Shown piece after piece: positions 11,366-21,845 of a stretch of 64,000 nucleotides of DNA (within the stretch, counting starts at the first letter, position 1; the number at the start of each line of letters is the position of its first letter). Under the pieces are notes generated by a model. It made no database searches. It had not been told where the DNA came from and worked only from the letters and a program-made list of their open reading frames with translations. The DNA comes from Oryzias latipes (Eukaryota; Chordata; Actinopteri; Beloniformes; Adrianichthyidae): positions 20,214,582 through 20,278,581 of the forward strand of contig NC_019864.2 of assembly GCF_002234675.1 (NCBI RefSeq). Reading direction: 5' to 3'. The position numbers and the translations under genes were made by a program.

Positions 11366-14300
11366 ATGGAAAATACAGGAGTTTGTAGCAGCCGTAACAG
11401 TAAGTGGCATTATCACAGGTCTTTATTTCATATTTTTGTAAACTAAGAATTTACAATTTTTGTGAATTAAATGAAATAATTCATATGTTGAACTGATTGA
11501 ACTTCTTGTTTTCTTTGTCAGCCACAAAAACAGATCTGAGTTTGCTGCTTGAGTGTCTGAAGTTTCAGATGAAGTCTCCTGACTCACAGAAACAAGCCCT
11601 TCTAACCATTAACTCAATCTGTGAAAACAGGGGTAATGTACTTGACGCTGTGGATCTAGTACAAGAGAAATACATATATTCAGTGTACCAATGTACTTTT
11701 CCCCCTCAGAGGATCATGTGGACCTCTTTAGAGAACTTGGTGGTGTGACTTTTGTGTATAACCTCTCCAAATCCAGTGTTGTTCATCTAGAAGTGAAAGA
11801 GGCAGCTCTTTTTACACTTGGAACACTGGCAGAATGTAACGGTAGGACAGTGTGTTTCCAACTCACTTTATACATTCATTCATTCATTCATTCATTCATT
11901 TTCTTCACCGTTTTTCCCTTTCGGGGTCACGGGGCTGCCGGAGCCTATCCCGGCCACTTTATACTCACTTTATACATTTGTAGATATTAAAAATGTTCCT
12001 AAAAGCAAAGCCTGTTCAGCCTAAAAGGAAACAAGTGTACTGATACACATTGCTTAGCAATTTAGACTTTTAGGAAATTTTGAAAAAGCTAAATTTTATG
12101 TAGAGATTTTTTTTAAAGGAAGTACAGAAGGATGTTTTTTGGTGAATTTGTTCTGTACTGTTACATCCTAGTTCTGATTTTAGCCGTGAATAAGAAGTAA
12201 ACAGTTGCAAACTTAAATAAATGCCCACTGATGTGCAATCTGATAAAGTTTAACCTGCTCACAAAATCCTGTCCTCTTACCCCTTTGTTAGTATATTGCA
12301 AGAACTCTTTGTGCAGAAAGGAGATCTTTACAGATATTTCTGGCTGGTTGATAAAAGAAGACCTCCCCCTGACTCAGAGGAGAGTGACTGTCTATTTGCT
12401 GTTTGTGCTGGTAGCCAACAACAGTAAGATCAAAGCTTTTTAAGCAGCGAATTGGTTAAGCAGCTATTGTGGATGAATCGTTTCACCTCCTATTATTTTG
12501 TTTTCTTAACCTCAACTGTGTGCGTCATTACAGAATCAGGACAGACTTTAGCTCAAACCACCGGTTGCCTGGATATTCTATTAGACCTCTTCAGGTGTTT
12601 TATACTTCCTAACTACACATTTCATTTATTTCAATGTGCTGATGTAATTTAATGCACCTTTTTTTTCTTTTCTTTTTGGAGGACCACCTTCCCCCTGTCT
12701 AAAAAGAACAACCTAAGAACTCTGACTCAGACCTGTCAGCTTTGGGCATCTGTGTCAAGTGCTCTGTGTGGATGTGTCAACAACCCCCAGAATGGTAACA
12801 TCACCATCCTCTCAGTTTCATAAGGAATCCGTTGGAGAAAAAGAACATATGGTGGATTAGGGGTCATGAGAATGAAAAAGAAACAGAATAGGATGACCCT
12901 CACATTTATAAATGTTTAGACTATATCTGTGGCCATAAAAAACTTTCTGTTTTTTCTCTTACTTTGGTTAAGAAATGAAAAATTGTGCTTCTGAGTCAAT
13001 CCTAAAACTACTTTCTTTCTTTCTTTTTGCAACTCACATGACAACATAAACAGGAATGTGTTTCTTTGGAGCAAAAAAATCACCATATTTTAAATGTTGC
13101 ACTATGCAAATACAAAATGAGCAAGAATCTAGTCCTGCTGGCTGATAAAGTGGATGTGTGGAGTTAGATCAGACGAGGTTTTTCCCTGATGATGGGTGGT
13201 GTTTTACAGAAGAAGCTCAGCGTATTTGTGTGGCGGCCTTTCCAACGATCAAAACATGGCTTCAGCAGATTTCTCTCCCCTGCACTAAAATTCTTCAACC
13301 CATATGTTCCTTCATTTCCATGACAGTTGCTAATAATTGTAAGTCGAAGCAGCAGAATTATTTGTTTTTTAATAACTTTTTGTTGGTTATGTGTGTATGC
13401 AAAGGGATTCTAAAATGACCGTGGATAAATGCTAACTGTCTCTTTGGTTTTTTTACAGGTTGTGTTCAGGAGAGTTTCTTTGCCTCGGGGGGTTTAGAAA
13501 CTCTCACTCTTCTGCTGGTTCGCCTCACCTCTGCTGCAGATACAAGCATGTTGTCCTGCCAGCTGGCTGTAATTATTGCTAAGACTCTGTCAGCTTGCAT
13601 CACTGATAACCGTGTGTACTGACTGACAAAACATCCAACAATCCAATGCTCCTTTTTTTCCTCTAACATGACTCGATGTTCCTTTCAGCTGCACTGGCCT
13701 CGGGTCTGTCTCAGTATGGCCTGGTCTTCCATCTTTTCTCTCTGCTGTCAAATTCCAAATTGGAGCCCGAGGACAGACTCTGTGTGTTACTGAACATCGG
13801 TCAATGCACTGCTGCCTCTGGTGAGAGCGTTTTCTGTTTTTACCTTATTATAGACTCTCAGTTGATATGTTCCAGCATCAATCCACACTTTCCTTCTCTC
13901 ATTTCTTTGCACAGATGAACACCAGTCTCACCTGGTTCAGTGTGGAGGGCTGCCTGTTATTATAACGTTACTCACTGAAGACGCATGTGAAGAAGTTAAA
14001 AAAGCTTCTACTTTCATTTTACAGACCTGCAAACAGGCCAGTAAGTTGTTGTTTTTATTTAATAGGCCATTGAAATTACTTTGTATAACTATTTTGAATC
14101 AGTTTCTGTAAACAAAAATCTACCTTTATAGTATTAAGCTAGTGACACTTTAATAATATAAGCTCATTTAAAGAAAACAAGAATATATAACCAATGTCAA
14201 CATGGAGACAATTGGATATATTTGAATCATTTTAAACCATTTATTACCCAAACATATGGACACATTTCCTAGCCACTAGGGGCAGCAAAGAGCATGTTAA

Positions 14301-17136
14301 AAGGCCAACAAATAACAGACTAAAGGGTGAAGAAATATGGAAGCGATTCTGAGCATAATTAAAAATAAAAGTCAAAATCAGAAATGCTTTTTCATTTTCA
14401 AAATGAAGCTGCATTTTTCTGACTCAAAATTAAAATGAAAAATCAATACTTCAAAATGCTTTTTCATTTTATAATAAAAGTCCTGAGAAGCTGTGTAAAA
14501 TCATCAGAAGTTCACAATCATCACAAAGCCCTCTCCCCTGCCGCTAACACAAAGCTCCACTGCTCCTGGTGTGTCTGTGTCTCTTAGAAGCCGGACACAG
14601 GGAGAAAGCAGTGACGTCATCGCCCCGCCTCCTCGCTGGAAATGCTTATTCGAATTGAATACAACATACGACATTGTTCGCAGGGTGGATGTAAAAATGA
14701 AAATGCAATCCCCTCTTTGCATTTTTGTTTTAATTATGACACAGAATAAGCGGTTTTAACGTAGAAAAGGAAAAAGCCTTTTGAAGGAATACTTTTTCAT
14801 TTTAATTTTGAGTCATTTGATGCAGCTTCATTTTGAAAATGTTAAAGTATTTCTGTTAATCCATTTTAATTGTCAAATTAGACATTTCTAATTGAATGTT
14901 GCTACACATTTACCAGAGAACGTCTTGAAAATGAAATGTCAAATTCCATTTTCTTTAGCATTTTAATTAAGTGACAGAACAATCGGTGTTGAAGTAGAAA
15001 AGGAAAAAGCGTTTTGGTGGATGGCTTTTTCATTTTAATTTTGAGTCAAAAAATGCAGCTTCATTTTGAAAATGAAAAAGCATTTCTGGTTTTGACTTTT
15101 ATTTTTAATTATGGTACAGAATCGCTTCCATAGAAGAAACGTGTCAAAATTAGAAAAACATTTAAAAATAGAATCTTTTAACGCAAAGTAAAAAAAATGA
15201 TGGGGAAATACAACAAAACGAAGATTATAGGACAGTAAGCTGCAGCAAGACTCCAAATATCTGTTAAAATATCTGCAGAAGAAATATTCAGTAAAACCTT
15301 CTGAGCTGCTAAGAGAAACATGTCCCTTTACTTAACAGATCAGCGATTCTAAAGTCATCTGCTAGATAAGACCTGTTTTCCTTGTCTTTAAAGCCATGCG
15401 TTTGTCAGCACATGATCAAATAGGACAACAGGCTGAAGAGCCAAGTCAAACCCTGGAAGACTTCAAAAAGTCAGCCAGGGATCTGCTGCTCAGGATTAAC
15501 CGCTTAGAGCAAAGGCAGTTAAAGGTTAGGCCTGTGTTCAAACACCCACATCGGTATGAAAGCCTTTTTTCAATCATGTTATCACAATGACATATGATTA
15601 TGATTAATAGGGGGATGAGAAGGAGCAGGAAGACATTGATGTGTCACGTCCAGGTGAAAGTCACCGCCAGCTACATCAGTCTGCAGGTTTTCCTCTCAAA
15701 ACCATCCATTCACAGAAGCCTGCATGCGTGAGCAGTGATTGTGACGCTGGACTTCAGCCAGACAGGAGCGAGAAGGACTATAAAATGAATAATGCAACTT
15801 TGAAGACTCTTTCCCAGGAAGAGTTGACAAAAACTAGCAAAAAACCTGTGATGTGTTCAGTGTGCAAGACTGCAGGAGTCTCACTGCCTTCTAATGGTCG
15901 GTCACTAGAGGGTGACAGTGAGCCACAAAATGCAAACAGGTCAGTGGAGCTAATCAGTTAATTATCACAAAGAAATATTTTAACAGCCTTTTTCTATTTA
16001 TATTGTTCATTTAGTCTCATCTTTGAACCAGTTTTATCAAAGAAGCAGAAAAAAGGAGCTGAGATTAAACGTACTGATGGTAAGAAATAACACTATTGTT
16101 TTATAGTCTTTAATAATAGAACTTTTAGAGTTTTGCATTTTTATTTTAGAGTTCCAGAGCAGGGAGATAAGGGAAGTCCAAAAACCACCAGCAGAGGAGC
16201 CTTCATTCTTTCAAATGCGATGTGCAGGTAGGGAACGATGGAGCTTCCCCTCAGTGAAACGTTGCACCTGATCAGCTATCGACTCAAACATTTGAGTAAT
16301 ATTTAAAATTTATAGTCAAAAAAAGGTTTTCTTCTCTTTTCAAAGACGGGTGTGAGGTTGAGTCAATTTTCTTGTGAGTTAAGTTTTAAAAAAAGTTGAT
16401 TTCCAAGTTACCTTAAGCACTTTATGTAAAGGATTTATTAGGATTACATAAAATGTCTTAAATAATCCGGACGTATTTTCTCAGACTTAAAGACATTCAG
16501 ATTAGATAGATTCATGTATCTACTGGATTTTCTAAAGCCAACCCCTTATGTAAGTGTTCTTTCTCTTTCTTTAGGTTGTGTGGTACCCTTTGAAAAAGTG
16601 ACAAGTCGTAACTTTGCATCCCTTCAAAGCTTCTGCCACAGCAGCTGTGACCTGCATCGGGTCCTCAAAGAGGCTACGGAGCGGTTCAGGAAGGCCCGTT
16701 TAAACCAAGTGTTTATGAAAGAGCATCAGGATGTCCAGAACCAGCTCACAAACAGAAGTTCTGTGAGAGTTGCAGCTGCACAATCCCCAAAAAACCCTCA
16801 GAACCGTAAGTCTTTCACTATTTTCGTCTACAGATGTGTTTAGTACATTGCTCTGCTGTGAATTCTCTTCTTTAAACTTCCTCACAGGTGTTTCTTTGAC
16901 TCCTTTGCACAGAGGAGATCTAAAGAAGACTTTTGCCTTCCCCAGCAGAGCTGGTAGGACATATGTTCATTCAGTGACATGAAATATATTGCTATTCAAA
17001 CACGTGGTATGAATTTCATAACACCTATTCCATAACTCCTTTAGATCCACGCTTGACTCCCCTCAAAAGGCTGCATGCACCTGAAGACAGACGTCCAGTG
17101 TCACATTTGGGCATCACGCGTGACCACTACGCCTGA
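11366..17136 (+). CDS. terb1: telomere repeat-binding bouquet formation protein 1
   Basis: Seventeen exons join in phase to 704 aa: 11366-11399, 11522-11632, 11710-11841, 12292-12423, 12534-12594, 12682-12794, 13210-13338, 13459-13611, 13689-13820, 13915-14040, 15394-15524, 15611-15939, 16015-16079, 16150-16227, 16575-16805, 16888-16953 and 17045-17136. In meiotic prophase TERB1 works with TERB2 and MAJIN to attach telomeres to the inner nuclear envelope. Residues 1 to about 420 form an armadillo-like helical repeat region, with matches such as VKEAALFTLGTLAECN, LWASVSSALCGCVNNPQN and PICSFISMTVANN. A Cys/His-rich block (CAGC...C...C..H) follows near residue 575. Two LTP motifs (VSLTPLHR at 654 and PRLTPLKR at 676) resemble the TRF1-binding motif. 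The usual C-terminal Myb domain is absent from this model: the reading frame stops at 17136. A decayed Myb exon lies downstream at 18102. Confidence 0.9.
11870..11955 (+). repeat. interspersed repeat fragment with (ATTC)n
   Basis: An ATTC tetranucleotide run is followed by tttcggggtcacggggctgc-type sequence, a common fish repeat end. It lies in terb1 intron 3. A related fragment sits at 34268-34392. Confidence 0.6.
14336..15132. mobile_element. non-autonomous DNA transposon (MITE), 797 bp
   Basis: The two ends are long inverted repeats of roughly 100 bp. The left end begins TATGGAAGCGATTCTG and continues CATAATTAAAAATAAAAGTC; the right end is its near-perfect reverse complement, ending CAGAATCGCTTCCATA. 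A 7-bp direct repeat, GAAGAAA, flanks it at 14329-14335 and 15133-15139. Internal subrepeats (GTAGAAAAGGAAAAAGC... at about 14761 and 14992) suggest an internal duplication. There is no transposase ORF. It lies in terb1 intron 10. The superfamily is uncertain; a 7-8 bp duplication would suit hAT. Confidence 0.85.
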
Positions 17137-17295
17137 GCGCCTGTGGCGGACTAGTCCTCTCTGAAACGTGCTTTTGGCAGCAGACGAAGCAAAGAGGGAA
17201 AGAATGTTGACCCGCAGCCAGTGTTCTCACAGCACAGCCCAGAGCTGGTTCAGAGCGCCACAGCTGTATTAAGCTGTTTCACACTCTAAATGGCA

Positions 17296-17298
<3 letters not shown>

Positions 17299-17328
<30 letters not shown>

Positions 17329-17335
17329 TGTGTGT
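17299..17335. repeat. (TG)n microsatellite
   Basis: A TG run in the presumed terb1 3' UTR, with one interrupting C near its end. Confidence 0.9.
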
Positions 17336-17674
17336 TTGCAGTCATCGTCTGTGAGATACTAGGGCTCAATTATTATTATGATGCTTTTGTTGACAAATGT
17401 TTGTGCAGCCTCTCATGCAGGGGAGCTGCTGTGTGCTAGAATCTGTAGCCGTCATGTTTTTACCTTTTATCCAATGTACACTTTGTAAGACTCTACTAGT
17501 TTTTGGACATTATTTAAGCCATTATTTCTGTTGCAGTTTGTGGTTTCTATTGTTTTTAAAGTTTCCTTTTCATGAGCTTTTCTGTCGAACACTTGTAGTC
17601 ATATTGATATTTATAGTCATATACATATTGATGATATCATTGATATAAATGTATTTCGTGTAGTTGCTGTGTGA

Positions 17675-17680
17675 AATAAA
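17675..17680 (+). terminator. polyadenylation signal of terb1
   Basis: AATAAA, 539 bp after the terb1 stop codon, followed by a TG/T-rich stretch. If used, it would end the transcript before the detached Myb exon. Confidence 0.6.
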
Positions 17681-18101
17681 CGTGTTTTGTTGATTGGAAG
17701 CCTGAAATCAACCTTTGAATCTACCGTAAATGTTTTTATTGATGCAGAGAGAAGAGAGCGGAGTAACGGGGAACCATGCATAAAAAGCTGCCAAACCAAA
17801 CTGTTCAGAGGTTTTTAGTCAAACCAAGTTAGGACATTCATTCTTTAAATGTGTTCAAATAGTAGCCACTTAGAACTTGAACATATAGATCAGGAACAAA
17901 TAAAGGAAAAATGACATTTTTCAGTTACTCAGTGGAAAACAGAGTAGGAGGAACTACATAAAAAAATAGTAATTTTATTGATTTGGTTGAAAAACTTGAT
18001 AGATTTTTTGCTCTGTTAAACACAGTGTACATTTATGTATTCTACCAAAAGTGCACGTTTTTGTAGCCTGGAATTCCTTCTTTTCTCCTATGAAATGGTA
18101 G

Positions 18102-18246
18102 AAAAGGAAACTGCAGGAGTTGAGCAGTGAGGAGGTCCGATACCTCATCTCTGGAGTAAAGAAGTATGGCTTCTCCTGGAACTCCCATCTTGTGGTCATA
18201 TCGCTTTCCAACCGGGTGCACGAATGTCCACCTGGCGAAGAAATAA
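18102..18246 (+). pseudogene. terb1: detached, frameshifted Myb exon of terb1
   Basis: After a good acceptor (tttctcctatgaaatggtag) the frame reads KRKLQELSSEEVRYLISGVK and then KYGFSWNS. This matches the start of the TERB1 C-terminal Myb/SANT domain (human: EEVNYLF-GVKKMG-HWNS). After WNS the homologous frame jumps by one base at the C run 18184-18186, and the shifted frame continues ILWSYRFPTG then NVHLAKK before TAA at 18244-18246. Human TERB1 reads ILWSFPFQQG and VDLAHKYHKL here. The exon lies 966 bp beyond the terb1 stop and past its polyadenylation signal. The upstream gene could reach it only through a weak in-phase donor such as CCA/gtgtca near 17097. A sequencing error in the C run is the main alternative to true decay. 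Confidence 0.75.
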
Positions 18247-18460
18247 AGGCCACGACTGGTAAAATTAACATTTTTGAAGTGAAGTGGTTTCCAATGTAAC
18301 TATCCGAATCAGCATGACAAACACGCTTATTTCTAGTTTTTATCTAAAAGTCTGAATCCACGGGTGATGATGGTTCCTAATTGTTTTGTGGTCAGACTGT
18401 TACTCTACAAATGCTGCACTTATTTTAGGAATAATTCAAAACCAAATGTAATTAACAAAT

Positions 18461-18479
18461 AAAATAGCTTACTGTTTAT
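18461..18479. repeat. target-site duplication, left copy
   Basis: AAAATAGCTTACTGTTTAT, 19 bp, identical to 21631-21649. It marks the 3' side of the minus-strand LINE insertion. Confidence 0.95.
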
Positions 18480-21400
18480 TCTTTCTTTTCTCTTTCGGCT
18501 TTTCCCATCAGGGGTCGCCACAGCGAATCATCCTTTTCCACCTCACTCTATCATGGACATCTTCTACCCTAACATTAGCCAACTTCATGTCCTCTGTTAA
18601 GACATCCATGTATCTCCTCTTTGGCCGTCCTCTTGCCCTCCTGCCAGGCAGCTCCATCTCCAACATCCTTCTACCAATATATCCACTATCCCTCCTCTGA
18701 ACATGTCCAAACCATCTCAGTCTGGCTTCTCTGACTTTGTCGCTAACACAGGCAACATGAGCCGTCCCTCTGATGTACTCGTTCCTTATCCTGTCTAACC
18801 TGGTCACTCCTAAGGAGAACCTCAACATCTTCATCTCTGCTACCTCCATCTCAGCCTCTTGTCTCTGTCTCACTGCTACCGTCTCTAACCCATAGAGCAG
18901 AGCTGGTCTCACCACTGTCTTGTACACCTTTCCTTTGAGTCTTGCTGGCACTCTTCTGTCACACAACACTCCTGACACTTTCCTCCACCCGCTCCAACCT
19001 GCCTGCACTCGCCTCTTCACCTCTTTTCCACACTCCCCATCACACTGAACTGTTGACCCCAAGTACTTAAACTCCTGCACCTTCTTCACCTCAGCCCCCT
19101 GTAACCTAACGCTTCTACCTTGATCCCTCTCGTTCAGACACATGTATTCTGTCTTACTACGACTGACCTTCATGCCTCTTCTTTCCAGAGCAAACCTCCA
19201 CCTCTCTAGCTGTTCCTCCACCTGCTCTCTACTCTCACTGCAAATTACAATGTCATCCGCAAACATCATTGTCCAGGGAGATTCCTGTCTTACCTCATCT
19301 GTCAGCCTGTCCATCAGCATAGCAAACAAAAAAGGACTCAAAGCTGATCCTTGGTGTAGTCCCACCTCCACCTTGAACTCCTCTGTCTGACCTACAGCAC
19401 ATCTCACCACCGTCATACTTCTCTCATACATGTCCTGAACTACTCTGACATACTTCTCTGCCACTCCAGACGACCTCATACAGTACCACAGCTCCTCCCT
19501 CGGCACCCTGTCATACGCCTTCTCTAAATCTACGAACACACAATGCAGCTCCTTCTGACCTTCTCTGTACTTTTCCATCAACATTCTCAAAGCAAAAATG
19601 GCATCAGTGGTGCTCTTACGGGGCATGAAACCATACTGCTGCTCACAGATCTCCACCTTCTTCCTAAGCCTGGCTTCCACTACTCTTTCCCACAGCTTCA
19701 TTGTGTGGCTCATCAACTTTATTCCTCTATAGTTGCTGCAGTTCTGCGTGTCACCCTTGTTCTTAAAGATCGGAACCAAAACGCTTCTCCTCCATTCCTC
19801 AGGCATCTTCTCACTCTCTAAAATCCTATTGAACAACCTTGTTAGAAATTCCACTGCTGCCTCTCCTAAGCACTTCCATACCTCCACAGGAACGTCATCA
19901 GGACCAACGGCCTTTCCGCTCTTCATCCTTTTCAGAGCCTTCCTAACCTCATCCTTTCCAATCTCTGCTACTTCCTGCTCCACAACAACCACATCTTCCT
20001 CCCTTCTTTCCCTGTCATTTTCCTCGTTCATCAGCTCCTCAAAATACTCCTTCCATCTTTTCTGTACACTCTCCTGGGTTGTTAGCACCTTTCCATCTCT
20101 GTCCTTAATCACCCTTATCTGTTGCACGTCCTTCCCATCTCTGTCTCTCTGTCTGGCTAGCCTGTACAAGTCCTTCTCTCCTTCCTTTGTGTCTAACCTG
20201 TCATATAGCTCATCGTGAGCCTTCTGTTTGGCCTTTGCCACCTCTCTCTTCACTCTACGCTGCGCTTCCTTGTACTCCTGTCTACCTTCCTCAGTCCTTT
20301 CTACATCCCACTTCTTTTTAGCCAACCTCTTCCTCTGGACGCATTCCTGTACTTCCTCATTCCACCACCAAGTCTCTTTACCGTCTTTCCTCTTTCCAGA
20401 TGACACACCTAGCACCTTCCTACCTGTTTCCCTGATAATTTCTGCTGTAGTTTCCCAGTCATCTGGAAGCTCATCCTGACCACCCAGGACCTGCCTCAAC
20501 TTCTGCCTAAATTCCTCACAAGTTTCTTCATTCTGTAGCTTCCACCACTTGGTCTTCTTTTCTGTTTTCCCTCTCTTCTTCTTCCTGACCTCCAGAGTCA
20601 TCTTACACACCACCATGCGGTGCTGTCTGGCTACACTCTCTCCTACCACCACTTTGCAGTCATTAACCTCTCTCAAATGGCCTCGTCTACATAGGATGTA
20701 GTCCACCTGGGTACTCCTACCTCCACTTCTGTATGTCACTCTATGTTCCTCTCTCTTCTGGAAGTAAGTGTTGACTACAGCCATTTCCATCCTCTTCACA
20801 AAGTCCACCACCATCTGTCCCTCCAGATTCCTTTCCTTCACACCAAACCTGCCCATCACCTCCTCATCACCTCTATTGCCCTCACCAACATGCCCATTAA
20901 AGTCTGCTCCAATAACAACTCTCTCTCCTCTGGGGAAACTCTGTATGACCTCATCCAACTCACTCCAGAATCTCTCCTTCACTTCTAAGTCACAGCCAAC
21001 CTGTGGCGCATACCCACTGACTACATTCACCATCACCCCTTCGATTTCTAACTTTAAGCTCATCATCCTGTCTGAGACTCTTTTCACTTCTAGAACACTG
21101 TTTACAAACTCCCCCTTCAGAATCACTCCTACCCCGTTTCTCTTCCTATCAACACCATGATAGAACAGTTTGTATCCTCCTCCAATACTACGTGCCTTGC
21201 TGCCCTTCCACCTTGTCTCCTGCACACACAGTACATCTACCTTCCTTCTCTCCATCATGTCTGCCAGCTCTCTGCCTTTCCCTGTCATTGTACCAACGTT
21301 AAGAGTCCCTATTCTCAAACCTATGTTCCTGCCTTTTCCCTTCTCTCTCTGGCCACGGGCCCTTCTGCCTCCCCTCTTTCTTCGACCAACAGTAGTCAAA

Positions 21401-21630
21401 TTTCCACCGACACCCTGTAGGTTAACAGCATCGGTGGCGGTCGTTGTTAACCCGGGCCTCGACCGATCCGGTATGTCTAAAGTGTTGTGGATGATTCGCA
21501 TGGTTATTTTGGCAATTTTTACGCCGGATGCCCTTCCTGACGCAACCCTCTCTATTTATCCGGGCTTGGGACCGGCACAGAGGCAACTGGCTTGCAACTC
21601 CTGTGGCTAGATTACAACTCCTGTGGCTAG
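18480..21630 (-). mobile_element. full-length RTE-clade LINE retrotransposon
   Basis: A 3.15-kb non-LTR retrotransposon in minus orientation, bounded by a perfect 19-bp duplication. Its 5' end (plus-strand 21630) begins with two 20-bp-spaced copies of ctagccacaggagttg. It then runs through a region ending in a fish-RTE-like gcgtcaggaagggcatccgg just before the ORF. The 3' end contains gattcgctgtggcgacccc and a short A/G-rich tail (gccgaaagagaaaagaaaga) instead of a long poly-A, as RTE elements have. It inserted antisense to terb1, about 230 bp beyond the detached Myb exon. Confidence 0.93.
18508..21501 (-). CDS. LINE ORF: endonuclease-reverse transcriptase
   Basis: An uninterrupted 997-codon frame from ATG. 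The N-terminal third is an apurinic/apyrimidinic-type endonuclease: RIGTLNVGTMTGKGREL, then VQETRWKG, GADFNGHVG, STQVDYILC and RQHRMVVC. A basic linker follows. The central reverse transcriptase shows KAVGPDDVPVEVWK, NYRGIKLMSHTMK, QYGFMPRKSTTDAIFALR, FVDLEKAYDRVPREELW, GLHQGSALSPFLFAM and the catalytic MMFADDIVI. The C-terminal part carries FKYLGSTVQCDG, RPALLYGLE and LRWFGHVQRRD blocks typical of RTE/BovB-like proteins. The protein would nick target DNA and prime reverse transcription there (TPRT). Having no stop and all catalytic motifs in a single copy suggests a young insertion. RTE clade is clear; family (Expander/Rex3-like) is not resolved. Confidence 0.95.
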   Translation of the reverse strand: MRIIHNTLDIPDRSRPGLTTTATDAVNLQGVGGNLTTVGRRKRGGRRARGQREKGKGRNIGLRIGTLNVGTMTGKGRELADMMERRKVDVLCVQETRWKGSKARSIGGGYKLFYHGVDRKRNGVGVILKGEFVNSVLEVKRVSDRMMSLKLEIEGVMVNVVSGYAPQVGCDLEVKERFWSELDEVIQSFPRGERVVIGADFNGHVGEGNRGDEEVMGRFGVKERNLEGQMVVDFVKRMEMAVVNTYFQKREEHRVTYRSGGRSTQVDYILCRRGHLREVNDCKVVVGESVARQHRMVVCKMTLEVRKKKRGKTEKKTKWWKLQNEETCEEFRQKLRQVLGGQDELPDDWETTAEIIRETGRKVLGVSSGKRKDGKETWWWNEEVQECVQRKRLAKKKWDVERTEEGRQEYKEAQRRVKREVAKAKQKAHDELYDRLDTKEGEKDLYRLARQRDRDGKDVQQIRVIKDRDGKVLTTQESVQKRWKEYFEELMNEENDRERREEDVVVVEQEVAEIGKDEVRKALKRMKSGKAVGPDDVPVEVWKCLGEAAVEFLTRLFNRILESEKMPEEWRRSVLVPIFKNKGDTQNCSNYRGIKLMSHTMKLWERVVEARLRKKVEICEQQYGFMPRKSTTDAIFALRMLMEKYREGQKELHCVFVDLEKAYDRVPREELWYCMRSSGVAEKYVRVVQDMYERSMTVVRCAVGQTEEFKVEVGLHQGSALSPFLFAMLMDRLTDEVRQESPWTMMFADDIVICSESREQVEEQLERWRFALERRGMKVSRSKTEYMCLNERDQGRSVRLQGAEVKKVQEFKYLGSTVQCDGECGKEVKRRVQAGWSGWRKVSGVLCDRRVPARLKGKVYKTVVRPALLYGLETVAVRQRQEAEMEVAEMKMLRFSLGVTRLDRIRNEYIRGTAHVACVSDKVREARLRWFGHVQRRDSGYIGRRMLEMELPGRRARGRPKRRYMDVLTEDMKLANVRVEDVHDRVRWKRMIRCGDP

Positions 21631-21649
21631 AAAATAGCTTACTGTTTAT
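21631..21649. repeat. target-site duplication, right copy
   Basis: Identical over 19 bp to 18461-18479. It lies next to the LINE 5' end. Confidence 0.95.
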
Positions 21650-21845
21650 ATGTATACATATTTGTCTTCCTTTTATTTAAAAGAACTTTTTACTGAGGCA
21701 AAAATAGGAAAAACTTAATTTGTATTCATTTCCATCATAATAATTGATAGTAACAATGGAATGTTGCACAGCTGTTGTGGTAAATAAACAAAGCAATTAA
21801 AGCCCCTCTCTCCTTTATTTAGAAATGTTCAACAGCATCTTTATT

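Noticed and set aside
17137-17280. Possible further coding sequence after the terb1 stop (RAFGSRRSKEGKN...)
   Set aside because: Two in-frame stops precede it and no splice acceptor is visible; treated as 3' UTR, although a short lost exon cannot be excluded.
19142-21610. Several plus-strand open frames of 60-160 aa
   Set aside because: All are antisense shadows of the LINE ORF.
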